From the NCBI GenBank assembly GCA_022414725.1, contig CM039463.1:22019511-22083510 (forward strand): a DNA stretch of 64,000 bases, read 5' to 3'. Of the stretch, positions 43,531 through 56,105 are shown in pieces. A program made the position numbers and the translations under genes. Positions within the stretch are counted from its first letter, which is position 1, and every line of letters starts with the position of its first letter. Below the pieces are notes generated by a model. The model had not been told where the DNA came from. It did not search any database and saw only the letters and a program-made list of their open reading frames with translations. This DNA is from Microglena sp. YARC (lineage: Eukaryota > Chlorophyta > Chlorophyceae > Chlamydomonadales > Chlamydomonadaceae).

Positions 43531-43636
43531 CTCGCGTAATATGGCCCCTCGACGACGAGCAGCACCAGCAGGTGGAGCAGCCACTGTTGGGCTGGACCGG
43601 CCTTGGCCGAGACTGCCCGAAAAGCAAGCATTATAC
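43531..43636 (-). CDS. Possible short exon with consensus splice sites
   Basis: The minus strand shows a pyrimidine-rich tract ending CATTGTAGCAG|, then 106 nt, then the consensus donor GCGAG|GTAAGCAG. Two frames are open. One reads NACFSGSLGQGRSSPTVAAP and an Arg-rich end. The other begins with an ATG and has a hydrophobic LLHLLVLLVV segment that could be a signal anchor. I cannot choose between them. It lies in one of the few non-repetitive stretches. Confidence 0.35.
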
Positions 43637-43699
43637 CTGCTACAATGAAAGATGCAAAAGCGCGGGCTTCGGTGTTTTGGGACTAGAGTCAAGCTTGGT

Positions 43700-43960
43700 C
43701 AAGTTCAGCTGGGCACCCTCCGCGCACGTAAGCTGTTACCGCAACGTTTGAAAGGTACACTCGGGACGGTACAAAGCAGGATGCTGACCAGACAGCTGCC
43801 CAGCCTGGCCTGGCAGGGGGTCGGCACCCCCCCCCTCCCCCGCCCCCGGTCGCTGTCGGCACCCTCTGATGCTGACCTGGCTGCGCACGTCTCACGCGCA
43901 CACGGTCTCACACCGGTATCCGTGGCTAAGAAACCATGCATAAGCTGCCCAGAGTTGGCT
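43700..43960. other. GC-rich unique stretch, no definite gene
   Basis: Overlapping ORFs on both strands have no recognised motif. Confidence 0.4.
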
Positions 43961-43964
43961 TAAT

Positions 43965-44225
43965 AACCAGAGGAGGGACTTGGAATTGGAAGACTCAATA
44001 CTGTATGCTCAGACCCAGAGGAGGGACTTGGAATTGGAAGACTCAATACTGTAAGCTGCCCAGATAGAGTTGGCTTAAAAATCATGTAACAATCCAGTCC
44101 TATTTCCCTACTGCCAAACTGACCCAGACCCAGAGGTGGGACTTGGAATTGGAAGACACAATACTGTGAGCTGCCCAGAGTTGGCTTTAAAGCCATATAA
44201 CCATCCAGTCCAATCATAGTTCCCT
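43965..44225 (-). repeat. Three-copy exon-like cassette (LPIPSPSSG)
   Basis: Minus-strand copies at about 43972-44010, 44017-44055 and 44128-44172 read VLSLPIPSPSSGSE after a TTACAG or ATACAG acceptor-like end. The spacer 'gcccagagttggcttaa' and 'ccatccagtcc' is also repeated. Confidence 0.7.
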
Positions 44226-44254
44226 ACTTCCAGACTGTAGTGAGGATTACCATC

Positions 44255-44459
44255 CACTGTTTACTGTTTTTTGCTACGTCTTACAGCTTCTAGGCAGCTC
44301 CCTTTACCCATCCTTGGCCCAACCCCCAAAGCTAGATAGTGCATGGGAATGTTGACATGGCGGGCATTCCGTTGCAGCTGATAGCTTTGGCCTTGACCGT
44401 GTGGGTGGCTACAGGATCTGGCTGGAAGTTGCCATGCAGAGCCCCCCAAAGAAACAGTG
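44255..44459 (+). mobile_element. MITE family 2 copy with CACTG termini
   Basis: It begins CACTGTTTACTG and ends GAAACAGTG. Internal blocks are 'cagcttctaggcagctccct', 'agctagatagtgcatggga' and 'ggaagttgccatgcagagcc'. The flanks 'ttaccatc' and 'ctatcatc' match at 6 of 8 positions. Confidence 0.78.
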
Positions 44460-44469
44460 CTATCATCTT

Positions 44470-46245
44470 AGCCATGAACTACCGGTACCAAACATGTTTG
44501 TGGGGCGGGACGCAACTACTCAGGCCCCTGCTCTGACTGATGTTGAGGCTCATGCCCCAAAGGCTGATGCTGTGGCTGAAAAATCAGGCCCAGACTGACT
44601 GCATGGGGTAGTAACTACTAACTGAGCAACAGACATAGGAGAAACAACTTAGACAGCCAAGCTCTCCTACATGCACCTCTCACATGGTTGGAGTGACCAG
44701 GAAGGGAGGTACATGTAGGAAAGATGGGGCTCAGGTGGATGCTGCTGGTAAAATATAATGACTGATACAGAAGGATAGTAGTGCCAAGAGATAAAGTTTG
44801 AAGAGGCACTTGCACTGATGAGATGAGGACATGCTCACTGAATGGGGGATGGGGGGGGGGGACAGTGAGCTGGAATAGGACTTGTTCGGCTACCCATAGA
44901 CTGAAATACCAAATATGAAATGTTCCGATCCTACCACATCCCCAATGTTCCAAATCCTAAACTGTTGCCGCCCTATTCAGGGACCAAGGTTCAACTTCCA
45001 TGTGCTTCCATGTGGCCCATTGGTTCTAGTTCCCAAGCACACACCTGGGTGCAGTGTGTGTGTGCGCCAGGGAAGCCTCATGCCAGCTAGGGCGTGTATA
45101 TGGTGACCTTGTGTCCCCAACCTATCACTTCCCTAGCTTCCACTTCAAGTTATGTAGTGCTCTGTAGTGCCAGCTGGGAAGCTACTCTAATCAGCTAGGC
45201 AGAACCCAGATAAGTCTTCAAACTGCCTTTCTGCTTAGTATGCTCCGTGTTTCTCGCAGCTCATTGCATCAGCGCAATGTGCTTGACAAGGAAATCTGCT
45301 GTTTCGCACTTGTACCTCCAGGTTGCGCAGTAGCAACTGTAGCCTCGGGAGTTGCTGCACCTGCCTCCATTGAACTTCGGGGAGTCAGTGAGCTATTAAG
45401 TTCATTAGCCGTACAGGCCACCAAGTTGAATTATAATGCCATGCCATGCCATATTGATTCTTGACCCCCCAAATATTAAATTGTACGGATAATTGACCAC
45501 CTGCTTGTGCATCTTTCACCAAGGAGGCTGCCACTGCTGCTTGACGAACATTACACCACCCCCTGGGCCGACCTCCGGGGCAGGGGACCCGCCAGGGCTT
45601 ATATTTTACCAGGGCCCCCTGTATTTTACCGTCTCCGCAGTCCGCGTCCGACCGCCCGCAATTCTCTGTTATGTCCGTTGCGTCGGACACTGAGTTGGCA
45701 TAGCGCACGTGTGGTCCTGTGGCTCCAGGACCCGGGTTGCCTGCCGCCAGGCCATAGGCTAGGTATGGCCTGCACGTGTCTTCAGAATCTTCCTGGAGAC
45801 TTCCTTTTCTATATAGCCGCACGAGTTGCGATGATAAGCTATCTGCTCTTCAGTCTTCACTGTGTAACTACTCTATCGATTGAAAGGTTATCGGCCCGAC
45901 CGCTACCCGCAGACAGCGCCCTGCGCCCGTGCAAGTGGATCTTCAGCCCTGCACAAGGTGACAGTTTTCCCTCTGACTAGCTCGACGGCTTGGAGTACTG
46001 CTTTTGGCCCTGGATTGTCTACGTATTCACGTGAGAAATCTAACCTGCGCTGCCTCGCCTACTGCCCCACACAACTCTCCCGTTGTCTCTACCATCCGTC
46101 ACAGACGAAACGTAGACGCAGTCCAGGAGTCTGAGTAGATCTTCGACGTGAGTTGTACACTCATCAGATCACACACAGAGCGTTGCGCAATCCCTAAAGA
46201 TTGCTTGTGCCACGGAGAATCAACCCTGCACACCCTCCGACGACT

Positions 46246-46276
<31 letters not shown>

Positions 46277-46480
46277 TACCATCTGATTCCGTCACCCATT
46301 CCCCTACTTCCCTGCTACTACCTCCACAATTACAGACCAACAGGACCCCTTTGGTTCCCCCTTTGTTGTCAACACTCCCTCACCTCTCCCTCCGAACCGC
46401 ACACCCAAGACTGAAGCCCGACAAGCTTCACACCCGGATTACCCACAGGCCAGCTAGGTCACCAGATAAGAACTTCCGTA
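44470..46480. other. Largely unique stretch, no recognised gene
   Basis: ORFs of 157 codons (+, 45507-45980) and 145 codons (-, 45385-45822) overlap each other and carry no recognised motif. Poly-C lies at 46247-46273. The 45.85-46.20 kb part is GC-rich and non-repetitive, and could be an exon or an old LTR fragment, but I cannot support either. Confidence 0.4.
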
Positions 46481-47925
46481 ATGTGGAGGTTCAAACCTTC
46501 CGTATTGTGGACGTTCGCTAAGGCTGCGAACTCGCGCGACGTCCGATACGTGGAGGTTCGTCGCGAATCCGATACGTTGGTCCAGAACTGGAACTTCCAC
46601 AATCTGGACGTTCGAGCACCTGCTCAACGGCCCCCAAACTACCACAATCTGAACGTTCGCGCACCTAATACACCGTTCCTAAACTTCCACATTTCGGACG
46701 TTCCTGCGCCAGCTCAACGGGCCCAAACTTGCACAATCCGGACGTTCTAGCCCCCTCGAAACCGTCCCAATCTTCCACAATCCGGACGTTCGTGCACCTA
46801 CTCAACTGTCCCAAACTTCCACTATCTGGACGTTCCTGCACCAACTCAACGGTCATGAACTTCTACAATCCGGACGTTCGCGCACCAACTCAACTGTCCC
46901 AAACTACCGTAATATGGACGTTCGTGCCCCACCTCGACCGTCCCAATCTTCCACAATCCGGACGTTCGTGCACCTACTCAACTGTCCCAATCTTCCACTC
47001 TGGACGTTCCTGCACCAACTCAACGGTCACAAACTTCCACAATCCGGACGTTCGCGCACCAACTCAACTGTCCCGAACTACCGTAATATGGACGTTCGTG
47101 CCCCACCTCGACCGTCCCAATCTTCCACAATCCGGACGTTCGTGCACCTACTCAACTGTCCCAATCTTCCACTCTGGACGTTCCTGCACCAACTCAACGG
47201 TCACAAACTTCCACAATCCGGACGTTCGCGCACCAACTCAACTGTCCCGAACTACCGTAATCTGGACGTTCGTGCCCCACCTCGACCGTCCCAAACTTCC
47301 ACAATCCGGACGTTCGTGCACCAACTCAACTGTCCCAAACTACCATAATCTGGACGTTCGTGCCCCCCCTCGACCGTCCCAAACTTCCACTATGTGGACG
47401 TTCGTGCTCCTACTTATCTAGTTATCTGTCCCAAACTTCCACAATCTGGACGTTCGTGCACCAACTCAACTGTCCTAAACTTTCCACAATCCGGACGTTC
47501 GTGCACGTACTCGACAGTCCCGAACTTCCACAATCTTCACGTTCGTGCACCGACTCGACAGTCCCGAACTTCCACAATCCGGACGTTCGTGCACCGACTC
47601 GACAGTCCCGAACTTCCACAATCCGGACGTTCGTGCACCTACACGACAGTCCCGAACTTCCACAATCTTCACGTTCGTTCACCAACTATCCTGTCCCGAA
47701 CTTCCACAATCCGGACGTTCGTGCACCAACTCAACGGTCCCAAACGTCCACAATCCGGATGTTCGAGCACCAATTAAACAGTCCCAAACTTCCAAAATCC
47801 GGACGTTCGAGCACCAACAAAACAGTCCCAAACTTCCACAATCCGGACGTTCGTGCACCAACGCAACTATCTCGAACCTCGATCATTTCGACGTTCGGGC
47901 ACCTCGATAACCAACTAGGTTGTTC
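46480..47925. repeat. 45-bp minisatellite, about 30 units
   Basis: The unit is built of 'aacttccacaatccggacgt', 'tcgtgcaccaactcaact' and 'gtcccaa'. 45 bp is exactly 15 codons, and plus-strand frames read continuous 15-residue repeats (for example FHNPDVRAPTQLS and QSGRSCTNSTVPN) for up to 230 codons. The minus strand is also open. Openness in several frames argues for a minisatellite and not a gene. Confidence 0.95.
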
Positions 47926-47935
47926 GATAAGCTAC

Positions 47936-50585
47936 CCCCAAATTAAGTAGTTATGAAATTCTACCCACAAATTTAGTAGTTATGAAATCGCCGGACAATT
48001 TGGTGGGCAGAGCACCTCGACCAGCGACCAACGACTAATTTAGGGGGTAGTGACCCTTCACCACAAGCACCCACTAATTTAGGGGGTAGTTACCCCCCAC
48101 CAGCAACCAACAACTAATTTAGGGGGTAGTTACCCTTCACCAGCAACCATCAACTAATTTAGGGGGTAGTTACCCCCGACCGGCAACCACCCACTAATTT
48201 AGGGGGTAGTGACCCTTAAACAGCAACCGACAACTAATTTAGGGGGTAGTGACCTCCCACCAGCAAGCACCCACTAATTTAGGGGGTAGTGACCCCCCCC
48301 CCAAAAAACACCCACTAATTTAGGGGGTAGTTACTCCCCACCAGCAAGCAACAACTTAATCTTAGGGGTAGTGACCCCCCCACCAGGAAACAACAACTAA
48401 TTTAGTGGGTAGTGACCCTCCACCAGCAACCACCCACTAATTTAGGGGGTAGTGACCCCACACCAGCAACCAACAACTAATTTAGTGGGTTAATGACCCC
48501 TTCACCAGTAACCAACAACTAATTTAGTAGGTAGTGACCCCCTTCCAGCAACCACCCACTAATTTAGGGGGTAGAGTCCCTCCACCAGCAAACAACAACT
48601 AATTTAGGGGGTAGTTACCCCCCACCAGCAACCACCCACTAATTTAGGGGGTAGTGACCCCCCCCCCAAAACCACCTACTAATTTAGTGGGTTAGTGACG
48701 CTCCAACAGCAAGCACCGGACTAATTTAGGGGGTAGCGACCCCCCACCAGCAACCAACAACTAATTTAGTGGGTAGTTTACCCCCCACCAGCAACCAACA
48801 ACTAATTTAGGGGGTAATTACCCCCAACCGGCAACCACCCACTAATTTAGGGGGTAGTGACCCTTAAACAGCAACCGACAACTAATTCAGGGGGTAGTTA
48901 CCTCCCACCAGCAAGCACCCACTAATTTAGGGGGTAGTTACTCCCCACCAGCCAGCACCCACTAATTTAGGGGGTTAGTTTACCCCCCACCAGGAAGCAA
49001 CAACTAATGTAGGTGGGTAGTTACCCCCCGCCAAGCAACCAACAACTAATTTAGGGGGTAGTTACCCCCAACCGGCAACCACCCACTAATTTAGGGGGTA
49101 GTGACCCTTAAACAGCAACCGACAACTAATTTAGGGGGTAGTTACCTCCCACCAACAACCACCCACTAATTTACAGTGTAGTGACCCCCACCAACAACCA
49201 CCCACTAATTTTGGGGGTTGTAACCCCCCACCAGCCAGCACCCACTAATTTAGGGGGTAGTTACCCCCCACCAGCAAGCACCTACTAATTTTAGCGGGGG
49301 TAGTGACCCCCCACCAGCAACCATCGCTGAATTTTAGTGGTTAGTGACCCTCCACCAGCAACCACCCACTAATTTAGGGGGTAGTTACCCCCCACCAACA
49401 ACCACCCCTAATTTAGGGGTAGTTACCCCCCACCAGCAAGCACCTACTAATTTAGGGGGTAGTTACCCCCCCCACCAACAACCACCACTAAATTTAGGGG
49501 GGTTAGTGACGCCCTCATCCAGCAACCAACCACTAATTTAGAGGGTAGTGACCCCTCACCAGCAACCACCCACTAATTTTGGGGGTTGTTACCCCCCACC
49601 AGCAAGCACCTACTAATATAGGGGGAAGTGACCCCCCACCAGCAAACCATCGCTAATTTTAGTGGGTAGTGACCCTCCACCAGCAACCACCCACTAATTT
49701 AGGGTGCAGTTACCCCACCAGCAACCACCCATTAATTTAGGGGGTAGTTACCCCCTACCAGCAAAGCACCTACTAATTTAGGGGGTAGTTACCCCCCACG
49801 AACAACCACCCACTAATTTAGGGGTAGTGACCGCCCACCAGCAACAACCTACTAATTTAGGGGGTAGTGACCCCCACCAGCAATCACCCACTAGTTTAAG
49901 GGTAGTGACCCTTCACCAGCAACCAACAACTAATTTAGGGGGTAGTGACCCTCGACCAGCAACCACCCCACTAATTTAGTGAGCAGTGACCCCTCACCAG
50001 CAAACACGAACTAATTTAGTGGGTAGAGACCCTTCACCAGCAAGCACCCACTAATTTAGTGGGTAGTGTCCCTCCACAAGCAACCACCAACTAATTTAGG
50101 GGGTAGTGACCCCCTACTAGCAACAACCCACTAATTTAGGGGGGCAGTTACCCCCCACCAGCAAGGCACCCACTAATTTAGGGGTAGTTACCCACCACCA
50201 GCAACCACCCACTAATTTAGGGGGCAGTGACCCTCACCAGCCATCACCCACTAATTTAGGGGGTAGTTACCCACCACCAGCAACCACCCACTAATTTAGG
50301 GGGTAGTTACCCCCCACCAGCAAGCACCCACTAATTTAGAGGGTAGTGACCCCTCACCAGCAAGCACCCACTAATTTAAGGGGTGGTAACCCCCCCACCA
50401 GCAACACCCTCTAATTTAGAGGGTAGTTACCCCCCCACCAGCAACCAACAACTAATTTAGTGGGAAGTTACCCTCCACCCAGCAACCACCCACTAATTTA
50501 GTGGGTAGTTACCCCCCACTGCAAGCACCTACCAATTTAGGGGGCAGTGACCCCCCACCAGCAAGGACCCCCTAATTTAGGGAAA
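47936..50585. repeat. ~40-bp satellite array, about 65 units
   Basis: The consensus unit contains 'ctaatttagggggtagtgac', 'ccccccaccagcaacca' and 'cccac'. Variants are moderately diverged with small indels. The same satellite, reverse-complemented, resumes at 56822-56965 beyond the central palindrome. Confidence 0.97.
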
Positions 50586-51145
50586 TAGAGCCCATCGCGA
50601 GGGGCTCTACTTCTCTTCTATGCGTACTGCCCACGAGGGCTCTCGGCAGACAGACAGAGGGCAGTACGCATCAAATGTAACGCTATCGTAGTGCGCCCCC
50701 TCACCTGTACATGTTCGACCGTTTTCGTTTCTGCTTTTCGAATTCGCTTTCATATTTCTTTTCCTCCGACCTACCTTTTCTGTTTCTTCTCGAAAAAATG
50801 TTCTTCCTGCTGTATGCTGTGTTCCTTGTTCCCTTTCTGGGAGTTTGGGTATCCATGGCTTGGGAGAACCTCCCAGACCCGCCATCGCTCGTTCGCCAGG
50901 GGGCAGCGTTCGCTACGTCTGCTGCACGTACACGTCGCAAGGAACAGAGGGTCGTTCTCCGAGTCATCTTTTCAATTCCAAGATGAACAGGGTGGCGCGG
51001 AATCGTTCTTCTCGTGTGATACTGAATATGAGCCCTGGTGATCACACTGGCCCCACAGCATCGAATGCTGCTCCCCATGCTGCTCCCCATTGACACGCAT
51101 GCACATGGACATCCCTTCCCCATGCTGCTCCCCATCGACACACAT
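50521..51145. repeat. Left arm of the giant inverted repeat (non-satellite part)
   Basis: It is complementary to 56105-56870. From the outside in, it has satellite variant 'ccagcaaggaccccctaatt', a near-palindromic 'agagcccatcgcgaggggct', and a 13-bp stem ATGCGTACTGCCC repeated in inverse 26 bp later. A ~380-bp segment follows, then a 'gctgctccccatgctgctcc' minisatellite leading into (CA)n. A 92-codon ORF (50607-50885, -) is conserved in the other arm with only a few substitutions; no family is recognised. Confidence 0.88.
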
Positions 51146-51149
51146 GCAC

Positions 51150-51733
51150 ATGAACAAACACACACACACATATATACACATGCACACATCACACAGACGC
51201 ACTCACACACGCACACACAAACACACACACGGACACATACACACACACGCACACATGCACACACACACACACACACACTCAGACACACACACATACACAC
51301 ACACGGATAAACACACACACGCACACACACGCATACACACACATACATACATACACACACACATACACACACATACACACGCAAACACGCATACACACAC
51401 ACGCACAAACAAACGCACACACACACACACACACATACACATACTCGCACACACACTCACACACACACACACAAACACACAGATACAGACACACACACAC
51501 GCACGCACACACACACACACACACACGCACACATGCACTCAGGCACACCCACACATACACACCCACACATACGCACACACTCACACACACACACACACAC
51601 TCCCACACACACATACACATGCCCATACCCGCACACACACACACAGATACACAGACACATACACACGCACGCACGCACACACACATACACACACACGCAC
51701 ACATGCACGCAGGCACACCCACACATACACACC

Positions 51734-51801
<68 letters not shown>

Positions 51802-52115
51802 CAAACAATCACGCACACACATACATCTACACACACACGCACGCACACATGCACAAAGACACACACACACACACACACGCACTCAGACGCGCACACACAC
51901 GAACACATGCACACAGACACACACACATGCACATACATATATACACATGCACTCATACACACACATACACACAAGCACACACACATGTACACACACATGC
52001 ACCACAAACACACGCACACACAAACATACACACACACGCAAATAAGCACACACATACACACTCATATACACACGGGCACACCCACACGCACACACACACA
52101 AGCACACACATACCC
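51150..52115. repeat. (CA)n-rich tract of the palindrome
   Basis: About 1 kb of imperfect CA repeat with CACG and CATA interruptions, complementary in kind to 53960-56105. ORFs over it are His/Thr or Cys/Val repeat translations. Confidence 0.98.
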
Positions 52116-53959
52116 AACCCTGCTGGAATTGATTTGCACGGAGTGTGCTGGACTGGTTCAGCATGACTCAGTGTAAGCCTAATTTGGCATTGCGCGTGAT
52201 CTCTTTTATTAGCGCTGAGTGTGTTTGCTTTGATTTTCAATGGGGTTGCTAGACTTGTTTAGCACTGAGAGTGCTTGCTTAAATGAGCCCGGATTATGTT
52301 AGCTTGGATTACCTCTGTTACTGCAGCTCATGATTAGCATTGGGTGCGCTTTCCTTGATTATCATTAAGCGTGCTTTCTTGGATTAGCACCAAGAGACTG
52401 CTTCGTTTTGCTTCGATTAGCAATGAGAGTGCTTGCTTGAACTGAGTGTGCATGTCTTGATTAGCACGGGGTGTGCTAGCTTGGATTAGCAATTCCTTAC
52501 TAAATTAGCACTGAGAAGTGCTTGCTTGGATTGGCCCTGAGCTTCCATGTATTGATTAGTAGTGGTTACATGTTCAGAGCGTGTGGTAATTGGGTCCTAT
52601 AGTCTGCCCAGGGCTTCCTTTAAAGCCATGCAACAATTCAATTCAAATCAGAACCAGCGGGCTGGAAAACCAGAGCTAGTTGAAAAACATGTAACAATAA
52701 GGAAGTGTGCTTCATATATTTGACCATCCCGTAATTTAAACATGGTTTGCAGGAGTCTGCAGCACCGATTCCATTACATCAGTTCCCGTATTTTAGACAT
52801 AGTAGCAGAAGTCACCAGCATTGAATGCATAATACGAGTCCCCTTAATTTATACATTGTTAACAGGAGTCAGCAGCATTGATTCAATTATATTAGCTCCC
52901 GTTTTGTAGACGTAGGTTACAGGAGTCACCAGCATAAAATGCATTAAATGAGCCCCCGTAATTTAAACATGGGTTACAGGAGTCAGCAGCATTTATTCCA
53001 TAACATGAGTTCCCGTAATTTAAACAAGGTTTGCAGGAGTCGCCGGCATCGCATCCAGTATTACACCAGTCCCCGTTATTTAAACATATATTGCAGGAGT
53101 TACCGGCATCGCTTCCATAACACCAGTCCCCATAATGTAAGCATATGTTCCAGGAGTCTCCGTCATTGATTAGATAACACGAGTTCCCGTGTTTAAAATA
53201 TAGGTTACATGAATCTCCGTCATTGAATGCATAACATGAGTTCCCGTGTTTTAGACATGGGTTGCAGGAGTTACCGGCATCGCTTCCATTACACCTATCC
53301 CCGTAATTTAGAAATAGGTTGCAAAAGTCTCAAGATTTAATTAAATAACACGAGTCACTCGTAGATTTACACAATCGAGATTGCGGGGGGGTGGGGTGGG
53401 GTAGGGGGGTCCAATTATTTACCTGCAAAGGCTATCAGATTATACAGTACTTTTCTACGAGCCACCTAGCCTATATTCAAAGACATTTAAGGACGATTGA
53501 AACTGTCTTATATCGGGTTGCAATTAGTCCTCAGCAACGACATTTTAGTGTTGGTAAAAGGTGACCCACCTCATAGGGTGGGATTCCTACCTCAATGTAA
53601 GGAATCAAAGCAACAATCCTCACGCAACATGTAGTTAAGCATACCAGCCTAAATATATATGTCAAGGCTGGCACATCTCCGTTGGTGGAAATACGTAAAG
53701 TTCACAGAAAGGCAGGCCAGCAAGGCAGCGATCCCCCACAAAGGTTCATCCATACCAACTAAAAAATAACACTTGCACTACTAATGGATAGGTAGGGAAG
53801 CCTTTGAGGGACGTCCGCTGAATGCTTGTAGTCGCAGTAGTGTACTCAGTGTTGAGAACCTTCTCCATGGATTTCATGTCGGTTGTTACTACATGCACCG
53901 TCCGCCTACAGTACAACACAGATTAGTAACCAAACCATTTTGTTGTTGTTTTTCTCTAC
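52116..53959. other. Palindrome centre: two degenerate tandem arrays, no gene
   Basis: 52180-52600 holds imperfect 'gattagcactgagagtgctt' repeats. 52725-53350 holds about ten ~61-bp units with 'gttcccgtaatttaaacat', 'ggttgcaggagtc' and 'cattgattccataacac'. 53370-53959 is AT-rich unique sequence. I see no coding region. Confidence 0.75.
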
Positions 53960-54269
53960 TGTGTGTGTGTGTTTTTGTGGGTGTTTGTGGGTAGGTTGTT
54001 GGTGGCATATACAGGTGTGGTGGCAGAGGCAGGTGCCGAACAAGCAGCCCTGCCAACACGCACGTGTGTGCGTGCGTGTGTGTTTTGTTTGTGCATGTGC
54101 GTGTGTTTGTGTGTGTGTGCATGTTTGTGTGTGTGTGTCTGTGCATGTGTGTTTGCGTGTGTGTTGTGTTTATATGTGTGTGTGTTTATATGTGTGTGTA
54201 TATATGTGTGTGTTTGTGTGTGTTGGTGTTTGTTGTGTGGTGTGTGTGTGCGTGTTTGCGTGTGTGCGT

Positions 54270-54302
<33 letters not shown>

Positions 54303-55437
54303 ATTCTGTGTGTGTGTCTGTGCGTGTGTGTGCTCGTGTGTGTATGTGTGTGTACGAAAGGCATGTTTATGTGTGCGTGTATATGTGTCGGTGTGCATGT
54401 GTGCGTGTTGTGTGCATGTGTGTGTGTATGTGTCTGTGTGTGTGTTTCTGTCTGTGTGTGTCTGAGTGCGTGTGTGCAAGTGTGTGTGTATGCATGTGTG
54501 TGCGCGCATTTGTTTGTGTGTGTCATTGTGTGTGTGTCTGTGTGTGTGCGTGTGTGTCAGTGTGTGTGTCTGTGTGTGTGTGTGTCTGTGCGTGTGTCTG
54601 TGTGTGTGCTTGTGTATGTATGTATGTGTGTGCGTGTGCGTGTGCGCATGCATGTATGCATGTTTGCGTGCGTATGTGTGAGTGTGTGTATGTGTGTTTG
54701 TGTGTGTGTGCGTGTGTGTGTGTGTTCATGTGTGTGTGTGCGTGTGTGTACGTGTGTGTGTCTGAGTGCATGTGTGCGTGTGTGTGTACGTGTGTGTGTG
54801 TGCATGTGTGATTCTGTGCGTGTGCGTGTGCGCGTGTGTGCTCGTGTGTGTATGTGTGTGTATGAAAGCATGTTTATGTGTGCGTGTGTATGTGTCGGTG
54901 TGCATGTGTGCGTGTGTGTGTGCGTGTGTGTGTGACTTTGTGTATGTGCGTGTGTGTGTGAGTGTGTGTGTATGTGTGTTTATGTGTCTGTGCGTGTGTT
55001 TGTGTCTGCGTTTGTGTCTGTGTGTGTGTCTGAGTGCGTGTGTGCACGTGTGTGAGTATGCGTGTGTGTGCGCGCGTTAGTTTGTGTGTGACATTGTGTG
55101 TGTGTGTGTGTGTGTGTGTACGTGTGTGTGTGTGCGCGTGTGATTCTGTGTGTGTGTCTGTGCTTGTGTGTGCTTGTGTGTGTATGTGTGTGTATGAAAG
55201 CATGTTTAATGTGTGCGTGGTGTATGGTGTCGGTGTGCATGTGTGCGTGTGTGTGTGCGTGTGTGTGTGACTTTGTGCATGTGCGTGTGTGTGTGTATGT
55301 GTGTTTGTGTGCGTGTATGTGTGAGTGTGTGTGTATGTGTGTTTATGTGTCTGTGCGTGTGTTTGTGTCTGCGTTTGTGTCTGTGTGTGTGTCTGAGTGC
55401 GTGTGTGCACGTGTGTGCGCCTTTGTTTGTGTGTGTC

Positions 55438-55494
<57 letters not shown>

Positions 55495-55795
55495 GTGATT
55501 CTGTGTGTGTGTCTGTGCGCGTGTGTGCTTGTGTGTGTATGAAAGCATGTTTATGTGTGCGTGTGTATGTGTCGGTGTGCATGTGTGCGTGTGTGTGTGC
55601 GTGTGTGTGTGACTTTGTGCATGTGCGTGTGTGTGTGTATGTGTGTTTGTGTGCGTGTGTGTGTGAGTGTGTGTGTATGTGTGTTTATGTGTCTGTGCGT
55701 GTGTTTGTGTCTGCGTTTGTGTCAGTGTGTGTGTCTGAGTGCGTGTGTGCACGTGTGTGAGTATGCGTGTGTGTGCGCGTTTGTTTGTGTGTGTC

Positions 55796-55867
<72 letters not shown>

Positions 55868-56105
55868 TGTGTGTATGTGTGTGTATGCGTGTGGGTATGA
55901 GTGTGTGTGTCTGTGTGTGTCTCAGTGCATGTGTGCGTGTGTGTATGTGTGTGTCTGAGTGTGTGTGTGTCTGTGTGCATGTTTTTGTGTGTGTGTTTGT
56001 GTGTGGTGCGATTGTGTGTATGTGTGTGTGTCTGTGTCTGTGTGGTGTGTGTGTATGGGTGTGTGTGTGTGCGTGTGTGTATGTGTGTTCATGTGCATGT
56101 GTGTG
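53960..56105. repeat. (TG)n-rich tract of the palindrome with ~400-bp sub-repeats
   Basis: Imperfect GT repeat. From about 54340, longer units marked by 'gaaagcatgtttatgtgtgc' recur at about 54357, 54866, 55197 and 55543, so the tract has grown by segmental duplication. All ORFs are repeat translations. Confidence 0.97.

Noticed and set aside
46480..50585. CRISPR array
   Set aside because: Units are head-to-tail tandem repeats without unique spacers, in a eukaryotic context.
51090..52166. 358-codon His/Thr-rich ORF
   Set aside because: It is only the translation of the (CA)n tract; both strands are open in the same way.
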